Positions 1-9,265 are shown, counted from the first letter of the stretch. The stretch: DNA of 64,000 nucleotides from Neorhizobium galegae bv. officinalis (GCA_000985875.1 CCRI01000010.1:186001-250000); one strand, 5' to 3'. Numbers and translations are program-made. Notes: a model not told the origin generated them from the letters alone.

Positions 1-75
1 CACACTGCGCCCTGCCGTCGTTGACGTCGCGGGGCGCAGACAGAGACTGAAACGGGAGGCGGACTTTGGGCCGCC

Positions 76-894
76 TCACCGCTCCGTTCTTCTCCGCAAA
101 CGCCCTTCCATGCCGCGCAAGGCCAGCGACAGGCCGATCGTCAGCAGCAGGTAGATATAGGTGACGATCGAATAGGTCTCGAAGAAGCGGAAGGAGCCGG
201 CGGCATAGACCTTGGCCATCTGGGTAATGTCGGCGACGCCGAGGACCGAGACGAGCGAACTATCCTTCACCATCGAGACGAAGTCGTTGGAAAGCGGCGG
301 CAGGATCACCCGCATCGCCTGGGGGAAGACGATCAGCCGGAAACGCTGCCAGCGGGTGAGGCCCAGTGCCTTTGCTGCTTCGATCTGGCCGATATCGACG
401 GCCTGGAACCCGGCACGAAAGATTTCGGCGATGAAGGCGGCATAACCTATCGTCAGGGCGATGATCGCCCGCCACAGCAGGGAGACGTCGCGCACCAGAA
501 GCGCCTCGGCCCAGCCGCTCTCGATCAGCGGCGCCAGCACCCAATTGTAGAGCGTCACGAAGGCCGGCGCGCCGACGAAGGCAATGTAGAAGAGCAGCAC
601 GAGGATAGGGATGCCGCGGATGAGCTCGATATAGAAACGCGCCGCCTGCCTCAGCACGACATTGCCGGAAAGCCCCGCCAGCGAGAAGCCGAGCCCCAGC
701 AGCGTTGCCAGGAGGAAGGCGGCCAGCGTCACGCCGACCGTGATGCCGATGCCCTTGGCCACGACATTGAAGACCTGGGAATAAAGGTCGTTGAGGGCGA
801 TGACCGCCGCCAGGCCGAGGCACAGTATCGCGAAGGCGACCAGCCACCAGGGGAAGTCCTGCGGCTGCGATGTCCTGCGACGCGAAGGCGCCAT
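76..894 (-). CDS. Amino-acid ABC transporter permease (HisM/GlnP family)
   Basis: Inner-membrane permease of a polar amino-acid ABC importer, 272 aa. About five hydrophobic segments begin near residue 16. The conserved cytoplasmic EAA loop that docks the ATPase is visible near residues 172-200 (EAAKALGLT followed by P and G positions). It lies 4 nt downstream of the binding-protein gene, so the two are one operon. No ATPase gene follows inside the window; it may lie beyond the left edge or be supplied in trans. The substrate cannot be read from the sequence. Confidence 0.92.
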   Translation of the reverse strand: MAPSRRRTSQPQDFPWWLVAFAILCLGLAAVIALNDLYSQVFNVVAKGIGITVGVTLAAFLLATLLGLGFSLAGLSGNVVLRQAARFYIELIRGIPILVLLFYIAFVGAPAFVTLYNWVLAPLIESGWAEALLVRDVSLLWRAIIALTIGYAAFIAEIFRAGFQAVDIGQIEAAKALGLTRWQRFRLIVFPQAMRVILPPLSNDFVSMVKDSSLVSVLGVADITQMAKVYAAGSFRFFETYSIVTYIYLLLTIGLSLALRGMEGRLRRRTER

Positions 895-898
895 GCCT

Positions 899-1693
899 TT
901 ACTGACCCATCTTGTAGTCGAGGAACCACTTCTTGTTCAGCGCATCGAACGTACCGTCGGCTTTCAGCGCGGCGATCGCGGCGTTGACCGGCGAAACGAG
1001 ATCCGAACCCTTCTTGAAGATGAAGCCGAAATCCTCGGTGCCGAGCGGCTGGCCGATCAGCTTCAAGGAGCCGCCGGAAGCCTTGACGTACCCTTCGCCT
1101 GCGGTGCTGTCGGTCAGAACCAGGTCGACGTCTCCCGCCTTCAACGCCTGTACGGTCGCGCCAAAGGTCTCGAAGAGCTTGATCCGCGGGTTCTGCTCGT
1201 TGCCGTCGAGGATCTCGTATACCGCTGTATAAAAAGGGCTCGTTCCGGCCTGCGCGCCGATCAGCCCCTTCTCCAGCGCGGCAAAGCCCTTGGCGTCGGT
1301 GAAGCGCTTTTCGTCGCCACGCACCAGCATGAGCTGCTGCGAACGCATGTAGGGGTCGGAGAAGTCGACCTTCTCTCGGCGATCGTCCTTGATTGTGATG
1401 CCGGTCATGCCGATGTCGTACTGGCCGTCGGAAACGGCCTGGATCATCGCGTCCCAGCTGGTGTTCTGGTATTCGAGCTTGAAGTTCAGCCGCCTGGCGA
1501 TCTCGGCCATCGCGTCATATTCCCAGCCGATCGCCTTGCCGCTCTTCGGATCGACGAATTGCAGCGGCGGATAGGCGTTTTCCGTCACTAACACCACGGT
1601 GCGGCCCTTCAGGTCCGGCAGTTCGGCGGCGCTGGCGGCGGGTGCAAAGGCAATGGCGGCAAGGCCGGAGATCAGCATACGGCGTGAGAGCAT
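899..1693 (-). CDS. Amino-acid ABC transporter substrate-binding protein
   Basis: Periplasmic solute-binding protein of the family-3 (polar amino acid) type, 264 aa from the chosen ATG. That ATG is preceded by AGGAG at good spacing and opens directly into a signal peptide with an arginine pair and a hydrophobic run ending in ASAAE. A longer reading from 1732 would add 13 residues ahead of the signal peptide and is less likely. The mature part shows the family pattern: a YPPLQFVD opening, a WDAMIQAV segment, YDIGMTGITI and a final LNKKWF helix. It is the first gene of the operon with the permease. Confidence 0.92.
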   Translation of the reverse strand: MLSRRMLISGLAAIAFAPAASAAELPDLKGRTVVLVTENAYPPLQFVDPKSGKAIGWEYDAMAEIARRLNFKLEYQNTSWDAMIQAVSDGQYDIGMTGITIKDDRREKVDFSDPYMRSQQLMLVRGDEKRFTDAKGFAALEKGLIGAQAGTSPFYTAVYEILDGNEQNPRIKLFETFGATVQALKAGDVDLVLTDSTAGEGYVKASGGSLKLIGQPLGTEDFGFIFKKGSDLVSPVNAAIAALKADGTFDALNKKWFLDYKMGQ

Positions 1694-1860
1694 TGTGGCA
1701 CTCCTGACAAATGGCTGGCGAATCCCTCTCATGAAAAGCCGGCCGATAGCAAGCGGCCGCGAGCGGGCATCTTTTTCTTGCCGCGCAGGAGGGGGTCCTC
1801 TACATCCCCCTCACCGAAATACGCCGCTTTCTCTGCGGCAAATGCTTTGGAGTAAAAAAG

Positions 1861-3141
1861 TTGGTTCAGGAAAAAGAGCTAATTTCAAAGATCGTGTGGC
1901 GGCTTATGCCGTTCCTCGGTGTCCTTTATTTGATTGCCTATATCGACCGTCAGAACGTCAGCTATGCCAAGCTGGAAATGGTCGGCGCGCTCGGCATGAG
2001 CGAATATGCCTATGGTCTCGGCGCCTCGCTTTTTTTCGTCGGCTACTTTCTGTTCGAGGTCCCGAGCAACCTCTTCCTCAACCGGTTCGGCGCCAGCCGC
2101 TGGTTCGCCCGCATCATGATCACCTGGGGCATCGTGACCGTGGCGCTCGCCTATACGCAGAACCCGACGATGTTCTACATCCTCCGTTTCCTGCTCGGCG
2201 TCGCGGAAGCAGGCTTCTTCCCGGGCGTCCTCTACCTGCTGACGCTCTGGTTCCCGAAGGATTATCGCGGCCGCATGGTCGGCCTGTTCATGATCTTCAG
2301 CGCACTCGCCAATGCGGTGGGCGCCCCGATTGGCGGCATGCTGCTTGATCTCAACGGGCTGCTTGGCCATGCGGGATGGCAATGGGTCTTCCTGGCGACC
2401 GGCATTCCGGCGGTAGTCGCCGGGATCGTCACTTTCTTTTATCTCGACGACACTCCGGAAAAGGCGAAATTCCTGACGGAGGATGAAAAGCGCTGGCTGC
2501 ACGATCGGCTGGCGCGTGAGAATTCCGGAATGGAGGAGCATGCAGACAACGGATTCAAGGCGCTCGTCAATCCGCGAGTGCTTCTGATGGCGCTCTGCTA
2601 TATCGGCTTTCCGCTCGCTGCCTACGGTCTCAGCTACTGGCTGCCGACGATCGTCAGGGGGTTCGGCGTCTCGAACACGACGAACGGCTTCATCAACATC
2701 ATTCCGTGGGTGATCGTCGCGCTCGCGCTATGGGTGGTGCCGGCCGCCGCAGACCGGGCCGAGAACAAAACTCCCTATATTGTCGGTCCCGCCTTCGTCG
2801 GCGCGATATGCCTGGCGCTTTCGGCGCTCGTCACCTCGCCGACCTTGCAGTTCGCTTTCCTTTGCGTCGCAGCGGCCGGCATTTTCGCTGGCCAGCCGGT
2901 CTTCTGGAGCCTTCCCTCACGCTTCCTGAGGGGTGCGGGCGCAGCGGCCGGCATTGCGGCGATCAATTCGGTCGGCAATCTCGGCGGTTTCGTCGCACAG
3001 AACGTCGTCCCCTGGATCCGGGATTCGACCGGCAACAATATCCTGCCGATGGTCTTCCTGGCGGTCTGCCTTGCCGTCGCTGGCGTCCTCGTCATCATCG
3101 TCGGCCGAATGCTGGCGGCGAGACAGGCGGCCTCCGCCTGA
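1861..3141 (+). CDS. MFS transporter, anion:cation symporter (ACS) type
   Basis: Twelve-helix major facilitator carrier, 426 aa, resembling the ACS family that imports organic anions such as tartrate, phthalate or glucarate. Features seen: YIDRQNVSYA at the end of helix 1, a GVAEAGFFPG helix, WFPKDYRGRM in loop 4-5 and a WLHDRL central loop. The start is TTG, with GGAG 8 nt upstream, and no better ATG lies near. It stands alone between the ABC operon and the NTF2-like gene. The substrate is not identified. Confidence 0.88.
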   Translation: MVQEKELISKIVWRLMPFLGVLYLIAYIDRQNVSYAKLEMVGALGMSEYAYGLGASLFFVGYFLFEVPSNLFLNRFGASRWFARIMITWGIVTVALAYTQNPTMFYILRFLLGVAEAGFFPGVLYLLTLWFPKDYRGRMVGLFMIFSALANAVGAPIGGMLLDLNGLLGHAGWQWVFLATGIPAVVAGIVTFFYLDDTPEKAKFLTEDEKRWLHDRLARENSGMEEHADNGFKALVNPRVLLMALCYIGFPLAAYGLSYWLPTIVRGFGVSNTTNGFINIIPWVIVALALWVVPAAADRAENKTPYIVGPAFVGAICLALSALVTSPTLQFAFLCVAAAGIFAGQPVFWSLPSRFLRGAGAAAGIAAINSVGNLGGFVAQNVVPWIRDSTGNNILPMVFLAVCLAVAGVLVIIVGRMLAARQAASA

Positions 3142-3153
3142 CCGGACGTTACT

Positions 3154-3183
3154 GCCATTGGTTCCCTCCGGGGAACCAATGGC
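3154..3183 (+). terminator. Perfect 13-bp hairpin with TCCG tetraloop after the MFS gene
   Basis: GCCATTGGTTCCC and its exact reverse complement flank a TCCG loop, 12 bases past the MFS stop codon. TCCG fits the stable UNCG tetraloop class. No clear T-run follows, so it may act as a 3' end stabiliser or a factor-dependent stop and not as a classical intrinsic terminator. Confidence 0.5.
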
Positions 3184-3264
3184 GGCAAAACTGCCTCCTT
3201 CCGCCTCATCGCGGTTTCTCCTATGTCTTTTGGCAAGCCAGATCGAAACGCTTGGAGAAGATCG

Positions 3265-3777
3265 ATGATACGAGCCTTGAAACATGCCGCTCTGGGTTTG
3301 GCCCTGTTCGGAGCCGCGATGGGCACGCTGACCGTGCCGTCGCTGGCACAGGAGCCGGTGACGGCCGCCGCGGACAAAGACGCGCTTTTCACCAGCACGG
3401 ACCCCAAGCTGCATGCCAACAAGCAGGTTGCCTACGGAATCGTCCGCGACCTGCTGGAAGCCAATCAGTGGGACAAGGCCGATCAGTATCTCACTGAGCG
3501 TTACATCCAGCACAACCCGAATGCCGCGTCAGGGCGCGAGGGCGTGGTCCGCTATTTCATCGACGTCCTGAAGCGGAAGCCGAGCCCCATTCCCGGCAAG
3601 ATAAAAACGCCGGTCGTCTTTGTCACGGCGGAAGGCGATCTGGTGACCGTGGGGACGGTGCGCGAAATGAAAGATCCTCGCGATCCTTCGAAGAGCTATA
3701 CCAGCACCTGGTACGACACATGGCGTATCGTCAACGGCAAGGCGGACGAACACTGGGATTCTGCCGTCAGGAATTGA
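3265..3777 (+). CDS. Secreted NTF2-like / SnoaL-like protein
   Basis: 170 aa from the chosen ATG, which has GGAGAAG upstream and begins a typical Sec signal peptide (MIRALKHAALGLALFG, cleavage near SLAQ). The mature part carries the SnoaL-like pattern YIQHNP followed by a G-rich turn, a VVFVTAEGDLV strand and a DTWRIVNGKADEHWD end. Family members are small cone-shaped domains that can be enzymes or binding proteins; no specific reaction can be assigned. It is convergent with rplS across a shared terminator. Confidence 0.8.
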   Translation: MIRALKHAALGLALFGAAMGTLTVPSLAQEPVTAAADKDALFTSTDPKLHANKQVAYGIVRDLLEANQWDKADQYLTERYIQHNPNAASGREGVVRYFIDVLKRKPSPIPGKIKTPVVFVTAEGDLVTVGTVREMKDPRDPSKSYTSTWYDTWRIVNGKADEHWDSAVRN

Positions 3778-3790
3778 CCTGTATCGCGCA

Positions 3791-3822
3791 ACAAAAAAGG
3801 CGGCTCGAAGGCCGCCTTTTCC
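3791..3822. terminator. Bidirectional intrinsic terminator between NTF2-like gene and rplS
   Basis: A stem built on AAAGGCGGC and GCCGCCTTT with a short loop, flanked by an A-run on one side and a T-run on the other. It can end both the plus-strand NTF2-like transcript and the minus-strand rplS transcript. Confidence 0.8.
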
Positions 3823-3840
3823 GTATTCGATATAAGAAGC

Positions 3841-4395
3841 TTATTCGGCAGAAGCTTCAGCAGCCTTGGCGGCTTCTGCGGCTTCAGCAGCTTCTGCTGC
3901 GGCCTTTGCTTCAGCGGCTTCCGCTGCTGCCTTTTCGGCGGCGAGAGCCTGGGCTGCTGCAACCTTCTCGGCTTCGATACGTGCCTTCTCTTCGGCAACG
4001 GCCTGACGCTCGGCGTCGTTCAGCTTGCGGGCGCGAACGCCGGTGTCTTCAACGATACGAGCCGACTTGCCGCGACGATCGCGCAGGTAATAGAGCTTGG
4101 CGCGACGGACCTTACCGCGGCGAACGACTTCGACGCTTTCGACCATCGGCGAGTAGACCGGGAATACGCGCTCGACGCCTTCGCCGTAGGAGATCTTGCG
4201 AACGGTGAAGCTTTCGTTGATGCCGCCGCCGGAACGGGCGATGCAAACGCCTTCATAAGCCTGTACGCGGGTACGGTTACCTTCGGTAACCTTGACGTTG
4301 ACGCGGAGCGTGTCGCCGGCGGAGAATTCCGGAAGCGTGCGCTTGGCTGCAATCTTGGCGGCCTGTTCGGCTTCCAATTCCTGGATGATATTCAT
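3841..4395 (-). CDS. rplS: 50S ribosomal protein L19 with long Ala/Glu-rich C-terminal tail
   Basis: Ribosomal protein L19 of the large subunit, at the 30S-50S interface. Residues about 1-115 cover the whole standard L19 fold ([56 protein letters not shown]). The remaining 65 or so residues are an alanine/glutamate/lysine repeat-like tail, giving 184 aa against roughly 115-125 in most bacteria. Tails of this kind are common in rhizobial L19. The gene lies downstream of trmD but is separated from it by a plus-strand permease gene, so it probably has its own promoter. Confidence 0.97.
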   Translation of the reverse strand: MNIIQELEAEQAAKIAAKRTLPEFSAGDTLRVNVKVTEGNRTRVQAYEGVCIARSGGGINESFTVRKISYGEGVERVFPVYSPMVESVEVVRRGKVRRAKLYYLRDRRGKSARIVEDTGVRARKLNDAERQAVAEEKARIEAEKVAAAQALAAEKAAAEAAEAKAAAEAAEAAEAAKAAEASAE

Positions 4396-4659
4396 CGTCT
4401 CAAACCTTTGGTTCTTCTGAAACAGCCAGAGCGCTCGGGTCTATCCCTTTGGTCAAAGCCTTGGGGATTTGCCTTTTCGGCAGAGCGAATTCGCCATTCT
4501 TTGTTGCTGGTCGACGGGATATTTCCCATTTCCGGCTGGGCCAATACACGAAAGACATGGGTTTGTCATCCCGTTGATTGCGATTTTGTGACGAAAAAGC
4601 CCGCTATTGCCGTGTTTCGCCGAAGCCGCTATCTGATGGCCAAGGATGAGGAAACATCA

Positions 4660-5406
4660 ATGACAATCACAATGATAGCCCTGCTTGCCGCGGCGGGCTT
4701 CCTGTCCGGCGCGGTCAACGCGATCGCCGGCGGCGGGACCTTTCTGACCTTTGGGGCGATGACGCTTGCCGGCATTCCGCCGATCCTCGCCAATGCGACG
4801 TCCTCGATCGTACAGTTTCCGGGCTACGTCACTTCGACGATCGCCTACTGGGACGAGATTTCCAGCCGCTGGCGCAGCGCGCTTGTATTGGCGCTCGTTT
4901 CGGTCGTCGGTGCCTTCGCCGGTGCTTTCCTGCTGCTGTCGCTCGACAATCCGTCCTTTCGCGCGCTCGTGCCCTGGCTTTTGGCGGCAGCGACGGCGGT
5001 GTTTGCCGCAGGTCCCTGGCTGAAACCCAAGGCATCGGCGGAGCGCCCGGCCAATTCTCCCGGTTCCGTCATCGGGCAGTTCCTGACCGCGATCTACGGC
5101 GGGTTCTTCGGCGCAGGCATGGGCATCATGATGCTCGCCGTGCTCGGCCTCACCACCGGCGGCAGCTACCACCACCTCAATGCGCTGAAAAACCTGCTGG
5201 CGATCCTGATCGCGGCCGTCGCCATCATCGTCTTCGTCGGCGGTGGCGTCATTGCCTGGCCGGAAGCGCTGGTGATGATCCCGGCCGGCGCGCTTGGCGG
5301 TTATGCCGGCGTGTGGATGGCGCGGCGGGTGCCGCAGGCGGTGCTCCGCTGGTGCGTGGTGGCGGTTGGGTTCGCGCTGACGATCTATTATTTCGTGACG
5401 GGCTGA
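4660..5406 (+). CDS. TauE/SafE-family sulfite/anion exporter-like permease
   Basis: Eight-helix membrane protein, 248 aa, of the TauE/SafE (DUF81) family, which moves sulfite, sulfoacetate or related organosulfur anions. The hallmark GxxxGxxNAIAGGGTFLTF motif is at the N-terminus and its second copy, GGFFGAGMGIMML, is in the middle. The open frame runs upstream to 4408, but the ATG at 4660 has GAGG 8 nt before it and begins at the first membrane helix. The gene breaks the usual trmD-rplS neighbourhood. Substrate unknown. Confidence 0.85.
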   Translation: MTITMIALLAAAGFLSGAVNAIAGGGTFLTFGAMTLAGIPPILANATSSIVQFPGYVTSTIAYWDEISSRWRSALVLALVSVVGAFAGAFLLLSLDNPSFRALVPWLLAAATAVFAAGPWLKPKASAERPANSPGSVIGQFLTAIYGGFFGAGMGIMMLAVLGLTTGGSYHHLNALKNLLAILIAAVAIIVFVGGGVIAWPEALVMIPAGALGGYAGVWMARRVPQAVLRWCVVAVGFALTIYYFVTG

Positions 5407-5411
5407 GCGGC

Positions 5412-5541
5412 GCCCCCTCACCCGGCCTCCGCTACGCTCGGCCACCCTCTCCCCAAGGGGAGAGGAGGGAATAGCGAAGTGGCGGCACAAATACCTTCTC
5501 CCCTGGGGGAGAAGGTGCCCGAAGGGCGGAGGAGGGGGCTT
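5412..5541. repeat. Paired palindromic intergenic repeat (rhizobial type)
   Basis: Two self-complementary cores, CTCTCCCCAAGGGGAGAG on the left and CCTTCTCCCC/GGGGGAGAAGG on the right, flanked by related GC-rich arms (CACCCGGCCTCCGC and its inverted relative GCGGAGGAGGGGG). It fills the gap between the permease gene and trmD, and the hairpins could end both convergent transcripts. Same class as the elements near 16.5, 19.5, 22.1 and 25.0 kb. Confidence 0.75.
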
Positions 5542-5545
5542 TGGC

Positions 5546-6220
5546 TTATAACAAATCCGGCCGCCGCTCCGCCGTCAGCTTCTTCGCCTCTTCCAACCGC
5601 CATTTCTCGATCGCCGCATGATTGCCCGAGGTCAGCACGGCGGGGATTTCCCGGCCTTCGAACACCTGCGGCCTCGTGTAGTGCGGATGTTCGAGCAGGC
5701 CGTTCTCGAAGCTTTCATGGGTACCGGACAGCGCATTGCCCATGACGCCCGGCAGGATGCGCACGACCGCGTCGAGCAGCGTCAGCGCCGCCGGCTCGCC
5801 GCCGGACAGAACATAGTCGCCGATCGACACTTCTTCGAGGTTGCGGCCATCGATCACCCGCTGGTCGACGCCCTCGAATCGCCCGCAGACGATCACCACG
5901 CCGTCGCCGGCCGCAAGCTCGCGCACCTTCTCCTGGGTCAGCGGTTTTCCGCGCGGGCTCATCAGAAGGCGCGGGCGGCTGTCATTTTCAGAGACGCTGT
6001 CGATCGCCTTGGCAAGGATATCCGGCTTCAGCACCATTCCCGCGCCGCCGCCTGCCGGTGTGTCGTCGACGGTGCGGTGCCTGTCCTGCGCAAAATCGCG
6101 GATCTGCACCGTGTCGAGCGACCATTGTCCGCGCTCCAGCGCCTTGCCGGCCAGGGACAAGGCCAGATGTCCCGGAAACATTTCCGGGTAAAGCGTCAGG
6201 ATGGTGGCGCGGAAGGTCAT
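5546..6220 (-). CDS. trmD: tRNA (guanine-N1)-methyltransferase
   Basis: TrmD methylates N1 of G37 in tRNAs with a G at position 36, preventing +1 frameshifting. The 224-aa protein shows the SPOUT knot with [43 protein letters not shown] and GVMGNALS. The C-terminal part is slightly shorter than the E. coli enzyme, which is usual for rhizobia. It follows rimM with a 5-nt gap, so both are co-transcribed. The palindromic repeat just past its stop may supply the transcript end. Confidence 0.97.
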   Translation of the reverse strand: MTFRATILTLYPEMFPGHLALSLAGKALERGQWSLDTVQIRDFAQDRHRTVDDTPAGGGAGMVLKPDILAKAIDSVSENDSRPRLLMSPRGKPLTQEKVRELAAGDGVVIVCGRFEGVDQRVIDGRNLEEVSIGDYVLSGGEPAALTLLDAVVRILPGVMGNALSGTHESFENGLLEHPHYTRPQVFEGREIPAVLTSGNHAAIEKWRLEEAKKLTAERRPDLL

Positions 6221-6225
6221 TGTGC

Positions 6226-6792
6226 CTATTTGCCCTTTTTGGGCAGGCCCGGTGCCGGGCCGTCGTCTTCCGGGTTCTCGGCAAGGCCGGCTGCCTGCGG
6301 ATCGATGACGATCTTGCCGCCTTCGAGGTCGATTTCCAGCACCGCGGCCTCGGAGAAGGGGATGAGGGCAGGCCGGCGACCGGGGCCTTTCAGCTCCAGG
6401 AGATCGCCGGCGCCGAAATCGTAGACGGCGCTCACCGTGCCGTAGCTCTTGCCCTCTTCGTCGACCGCTTCGAGGCCCTCGAGGTCGGCATAATAGAATT
6501 CGTCTTCCTCGAGTTCGTCGTCGGGCAGGTTGTCGCGCTCGATGAAAAGTTCGAGACCGGCCAGCGCTTCGGCCGCGTTGCGGTCGTTGATGCCACGGAA
6601 ACGGACGATCGCGATGTTCTTGGCCTCGCGGATTTCGAGGATTTCGAAGATCCGGCCGTCCTCGCTATGCAGGTTGCCGTAGTCGCCGAGCGCGGTCGGA
6701 TCGGCGGTATACGTGCGCACCCGCACCTCGCCCCGGAGACCCTGGGCGGCGCCGATGGTCGCCATCAGAACGGGATTTTCGAGCTTGGTCAT
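6226..6792 (-). CDS. rimM: Ribosome maturation factor RimM
   Basis: RimM binds S19 and helps assemble the 30S head. The protein is 188 aa with an N-terminal RimM barrel ([19 protein letters not shown]) and a C-terminal PRC barrel ([34 protein letters not shown]). The frame is open to a TTG at 6849, but the ATG at 6792 matches the family start. It precedes trmD by 5 nt. An intrinsic terminator lies between rpsP and rimM, so rimM-trmD expression may be partly uncoupled from rpsP. Confidence 0.95.
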   Translation of the reverse strand: MTKLENPVLMATIGAAQGLRGEVRVRTYTADPTALGDYGNLHSEDGRIFEILEIREAKNIAIVRFRGINDRNAAEALAGLELFIERDNLPDDELEEDEFYYADLEGLEAVDEEGKSYGTVSAVYDFGAGDLLELKGPGRRPALIPFSEAAVLEIDLEGGKIVIDPQAAGLAENPEDDGPAPGLPKKGK

Positions 6793-6850
6793 GAGGGTCG
6801 TGATCTCGGTTGTCGTGCGCTCATTTAAGCGTTGCGCGATCAAAAGCAAA

Positions 6851-6884
6851 CAGCAAAACGGGCAGCGCGTTGCCGCGCCGCCCG
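6851..6884 (-). terminator. Intrinsic terminator after rpsP
   Basis: On the minus strand an 11-bp stem (CGGGCGGCGCG with CGCGCTGCCCG, one G-U pair) closes a GCAA tetraloop and is followed by TTTTGCTGTTT. It lies 27 nt past the rpsP stop and upstream of rimM, so it would reduce read-through into rimM-trmD. Confidence 0.75.
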
Positions 6885-6911
6885 TCGTTCAGGAAAGAAT
6901 GGTCGCGAAGC

Positions 6912-7277
6912 TTATGCTTCGGCGGCAGCGGCTGCTGCTTCTTCCGCCTTCTGGGCGCGTTCCTTGATGCGTTCCTGGGCCTTCTTGCCCGGCTGGCCCT
7001 TGCCAGGGTTGTTCTTGGCTTCGCGCTGGGCAATGCCGGCCTCAGCGAGGAAGCGCAGAACGCGGTCGGTCGGCTGGGCGCCGTTGTCGAGCCAATGCTT
7101 GATGCGGTCGGCGTTCAGTTCGACGCGCTTGGCATCGTCCTTGGCGAGCATCGGGTTCCAGGAACCGAGCTTCTCGAGGAAGCGGCCATCGCGGGGCGAA
7201 CGGGCGTCAGCAACGACGACGGTGTAGTACGGACGCTTCTTGGAACCGCCGCGGGCGAGACGAATTTTCAGGGACAT
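6912..7277 (-). CDS. rpsP: 30S ribosomal protein S16
   Basis: Small-subunit protein S16, 121 aa. It opens with [18 protein letters not shown] and has the [15 protein letters not shown] signature. The core of about 85 residues is followed by a lysine- and alanine-rich tail ([19 protein letters not shown]), again longer than the E. coli protein. It heads the rpsP-rimM-trmD set. Confidence 0.97.
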   Translation of the reverse strand: MSLKIRLARGGSKKRPYYTVVVADARSPRDGRFLEKLGSWNPMLAKDDAKRVELNADRIKHWLDNGAQPTDRVLRFLAEAGIAQREAKNNPGKGQPGKKAQERIKERAQKAEEAAAAAAEA

Positions 7278-7355
7278 TGCAATTACTCCTAGGTTTTTCT
7301 GGACCGCCGTCAGCGGCCCGGGGTTCTTGTTGCACCCGCCGTCAGGCGGGCTGAT

Positions 7356-7670
7356 TCATGCTGTCTTCGTGCCGACGTGTTCGGCGGCAATGGCTTCATG
7401 GTGCCGGATGACTTCCTTGATGACGAAGTTCAGGAACTTCTCGGCGAAATCCGGGTCCAGATGCGCTTCCTTCGCCAGGCGGCGAAGTCGCTCGATCTGG
7501 AATTCTTCGCGCGCCGGGTCGGCCGGCGGCAAATCGTACTGGGCTTTGAGGACGCCCACTTCCTTGGTGCAGCGGAAACGTTCCGCCAGCATGTGCACAA
7601 GCGCCGCGTCGATGTTGTCGATCGACTGGCGATAGCTTGCAAGTTTCGCTTTGACCTCGGGGTCAACCAT
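7356..7670 (-). CDS. Chorismate mutase (AroQ type)
   Basis: Monofunctional chorismate mutase, 104 aa, converting chorismate to prephenate on the way to phenylalanine and tyrosine. It is a three-helix AroQ domain with the expected pattern: R-x-SIDNIDAALVHMLAERF, K-E-V-G-V-LKAQY and FLNFVIKEVIRHHE. The ATG at 7670 is preceded by GGAGG; a GTG at 7688 would overlap the ffh stop and is less likely. It sits 14 nt after ffh on the same strand, a gene order common in rhizobia. Confidence 0.92.
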   Translation of the reverse strand: MVDPEVKAKLASYRQSIDNIDAALVHMLAERFRCTKEVGVLKAQYDLPPADPAREEFQIERLRRLAKEAHLDPDFAEKFLNFVIKEVIRHHEAIAAEHVGTKTA

Positions 7671-7684
7671 CGGCGTGTCCTCCC

Positions 7685-9265
7685 TCACTTCTTCTTGGGC
7701 AGGCCCGGAAGACCGGGGAAACCGCCGCCGAGGCCGGGCAGCTTGGGCGTACCAAGTCCCGGCATGCCACCGCCCGGCATGCCCGGCATCGAGCCCGGCT
7801 TGAAGCCTGCGGCCTCCGCCTGCTTCTGCAGCGCTTCGAGCTGTTTCGGATCGAGCTTGGAAAGGTCGGGCATGCCGCCCATTCCACCCATTCCGCCGCC
7901 CATGCCGCCAAGACCCATCTTCGAGGCAAGGCCACCCATCATCTGCTTCATCATGCCGCCCTTGCCCTTGCCGCCCATCATTTTCATCATGTCGGCCATC
8001 TGGCGGTGCATTTTCAGAAGCTTGTTGATTTCGGCGGCATCCGTGCCGGAGCCGGCGGCGATGCGCTTCTTGCGGCTGTGCTTCAGCATGTCGGGATTGG
8101 CGCGCTCGGCCCTGGTCATCGACTGGATGATGGCGATATGGCGTGCGAACGTCTTGTCGCTCATGCCGGCGGCCGAGAGCTTGTCCTTCATGCCGCTCAT
8201 GCCGGGCATAAGCCCCATGATGCCGCCCATGCCGCCGAGCGACTGCATCTGCTTCAGCTGTTCGGCCAGATCGTTGAGGTCGAACTTGCCCTTGGCCATC
8301 TTCTCGGCCATGGCGCGCGCCTTGTCGGCGTCGATATTCTCCGCAGCCTTCTCGACCAGCGAGACGATGTCGCCCATGCCGAGAATGCGGTCGGCGATGC
8401 GGCGGGGATGGAATTCCTCCATCTCCGTCATCTTTTCGCCGGTACCGATCAGCTTGATCGGCTTGCCGGTGACGGCGCGCATCGACAGGGCGGCGCCGCC
8501 GCGTCCGTCGCCGTCCATGCGGGTCAGCACGAGGCCGGTAATGCCGACGCGCTCGTCGAAATTACGGGCGAGGTTGACGGCGTCCTGGCCGGTGAGCGAG
8601 TCGGCGACCAGCAGGATTTCATGCGGGTTGGAGCGGCGCTTGATCTCCGCCATCTCCGCCATCAGCGGCTCGTCGATATGGGTACGGCCGGCGGTGTCGA
8701 GGATGACGACGTCATGGCCGCCGAGCTTGGCGGCCTGCACGGCGCGGGCGGCGATCTCGGTCGGCGACTGGCCGGCAATGATCGGCAGCGTATCGACGCC
8801 GGTCTGGACGCCGAGCTGGCGGAGCTGTTCCTGGGCGGCCGGGCGGCGCGTGTCGAGCGATGCCATCAGCACCTTCTTGCGCTCGCGATCGGTCAGCCGC
8901 TTGGCGATCTTGCCCGTCGTCGTCGTCTTGCCGGAGCCCTGGAGGCCGACCATCATGATCACGACCGGGGCGACCGCATGCAGGTCGATGCCGACCCCTT
9001 CGGAGCCGAGCATTTCGATCAGCTCGTCATGGACGATCTTGACGACCATCTGGCCGGGCTTGATCGATTTGAGGACTTCGGCGCCAACGGCCTTTTCGCG
9101 CACCTTGTCGGTAAAGGAGCGCACGACTTCCAGCGCCACGTCCGCTTCGAGCAGGGCACGGCGAACCTCGCGCAGAGCGGCGGACACATCCGCTTCGCTC
9201 AATGCGCCACGGCCGGTCAGTCCACTCAAGATGGAGCCAAGACGGTCCTGGAGGCTTTCGAACAT
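7685..9265 (-). CDS. ffh: Signal recognition particle protein Ffh
   Basis: GTPase of the bacterial signal recognition particle, targeting nascent membrane proteins to FtsY. 526 aa: N domain, G domain with GLQGSGKTTTTGKIA (about residue 105), DTAGRTHID and TRMDGDGRGGAALS, then a methionine-rich M domain. The C-terminus (about the last 75 residues) is an unusually long Gly/Met/Pro-rich tail with repeated GGMGG and GMPG units. The ATG at 9265 has GAAGGAAG before it. Its leader contains a terminator-like hairpin (9338-9373). Confidence 0.97.
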   Translation of the reverse strand: MFESLQDRLGSILSGLTGRGALSEADVSAALREVRRALLEADVALEVVRSFTDKVREKAVGAEVLKSIKPGQMVVKIVHDELIEMLGSEGVGIDLHAVAPVVIMMVGLQGSGKTTTTGKIAKRLTDRERKKVLMASLDTRRPAAQEQLRQLGVQTGVDTLPIIAGQSPTEIAARAVQAAKLGGHDVVILDTAGRTHIDEPLMAEMAEIKRRSNPHEILLVADSLTGQDAVNLARNFDERVGITGLVLTRMDGDGRGGAALSMRAVTGKPIKLIGTGEKMTEMEEFHPRRIADRILGMGDIVSLVEKAAENIDADKARAMAEKMAKGKFDLNDLAEQLKQMQSLGGMGGIMGLMPGMSGMKDKLSAAGMSDKTFARHIAIIQSMTRAERANPDMLKHSRKKRIAAGSGTDAAEINKLLKMHRQMADMMKMMGGKGKGGMMKQMMGGLASKMGLGGMGGGMGGMGGMPDLSKLDPKQLEALQKQAEAAGFKPGSMPGMPGGGMPGLGTPKLPGLGGGFPGLPGLPKKK

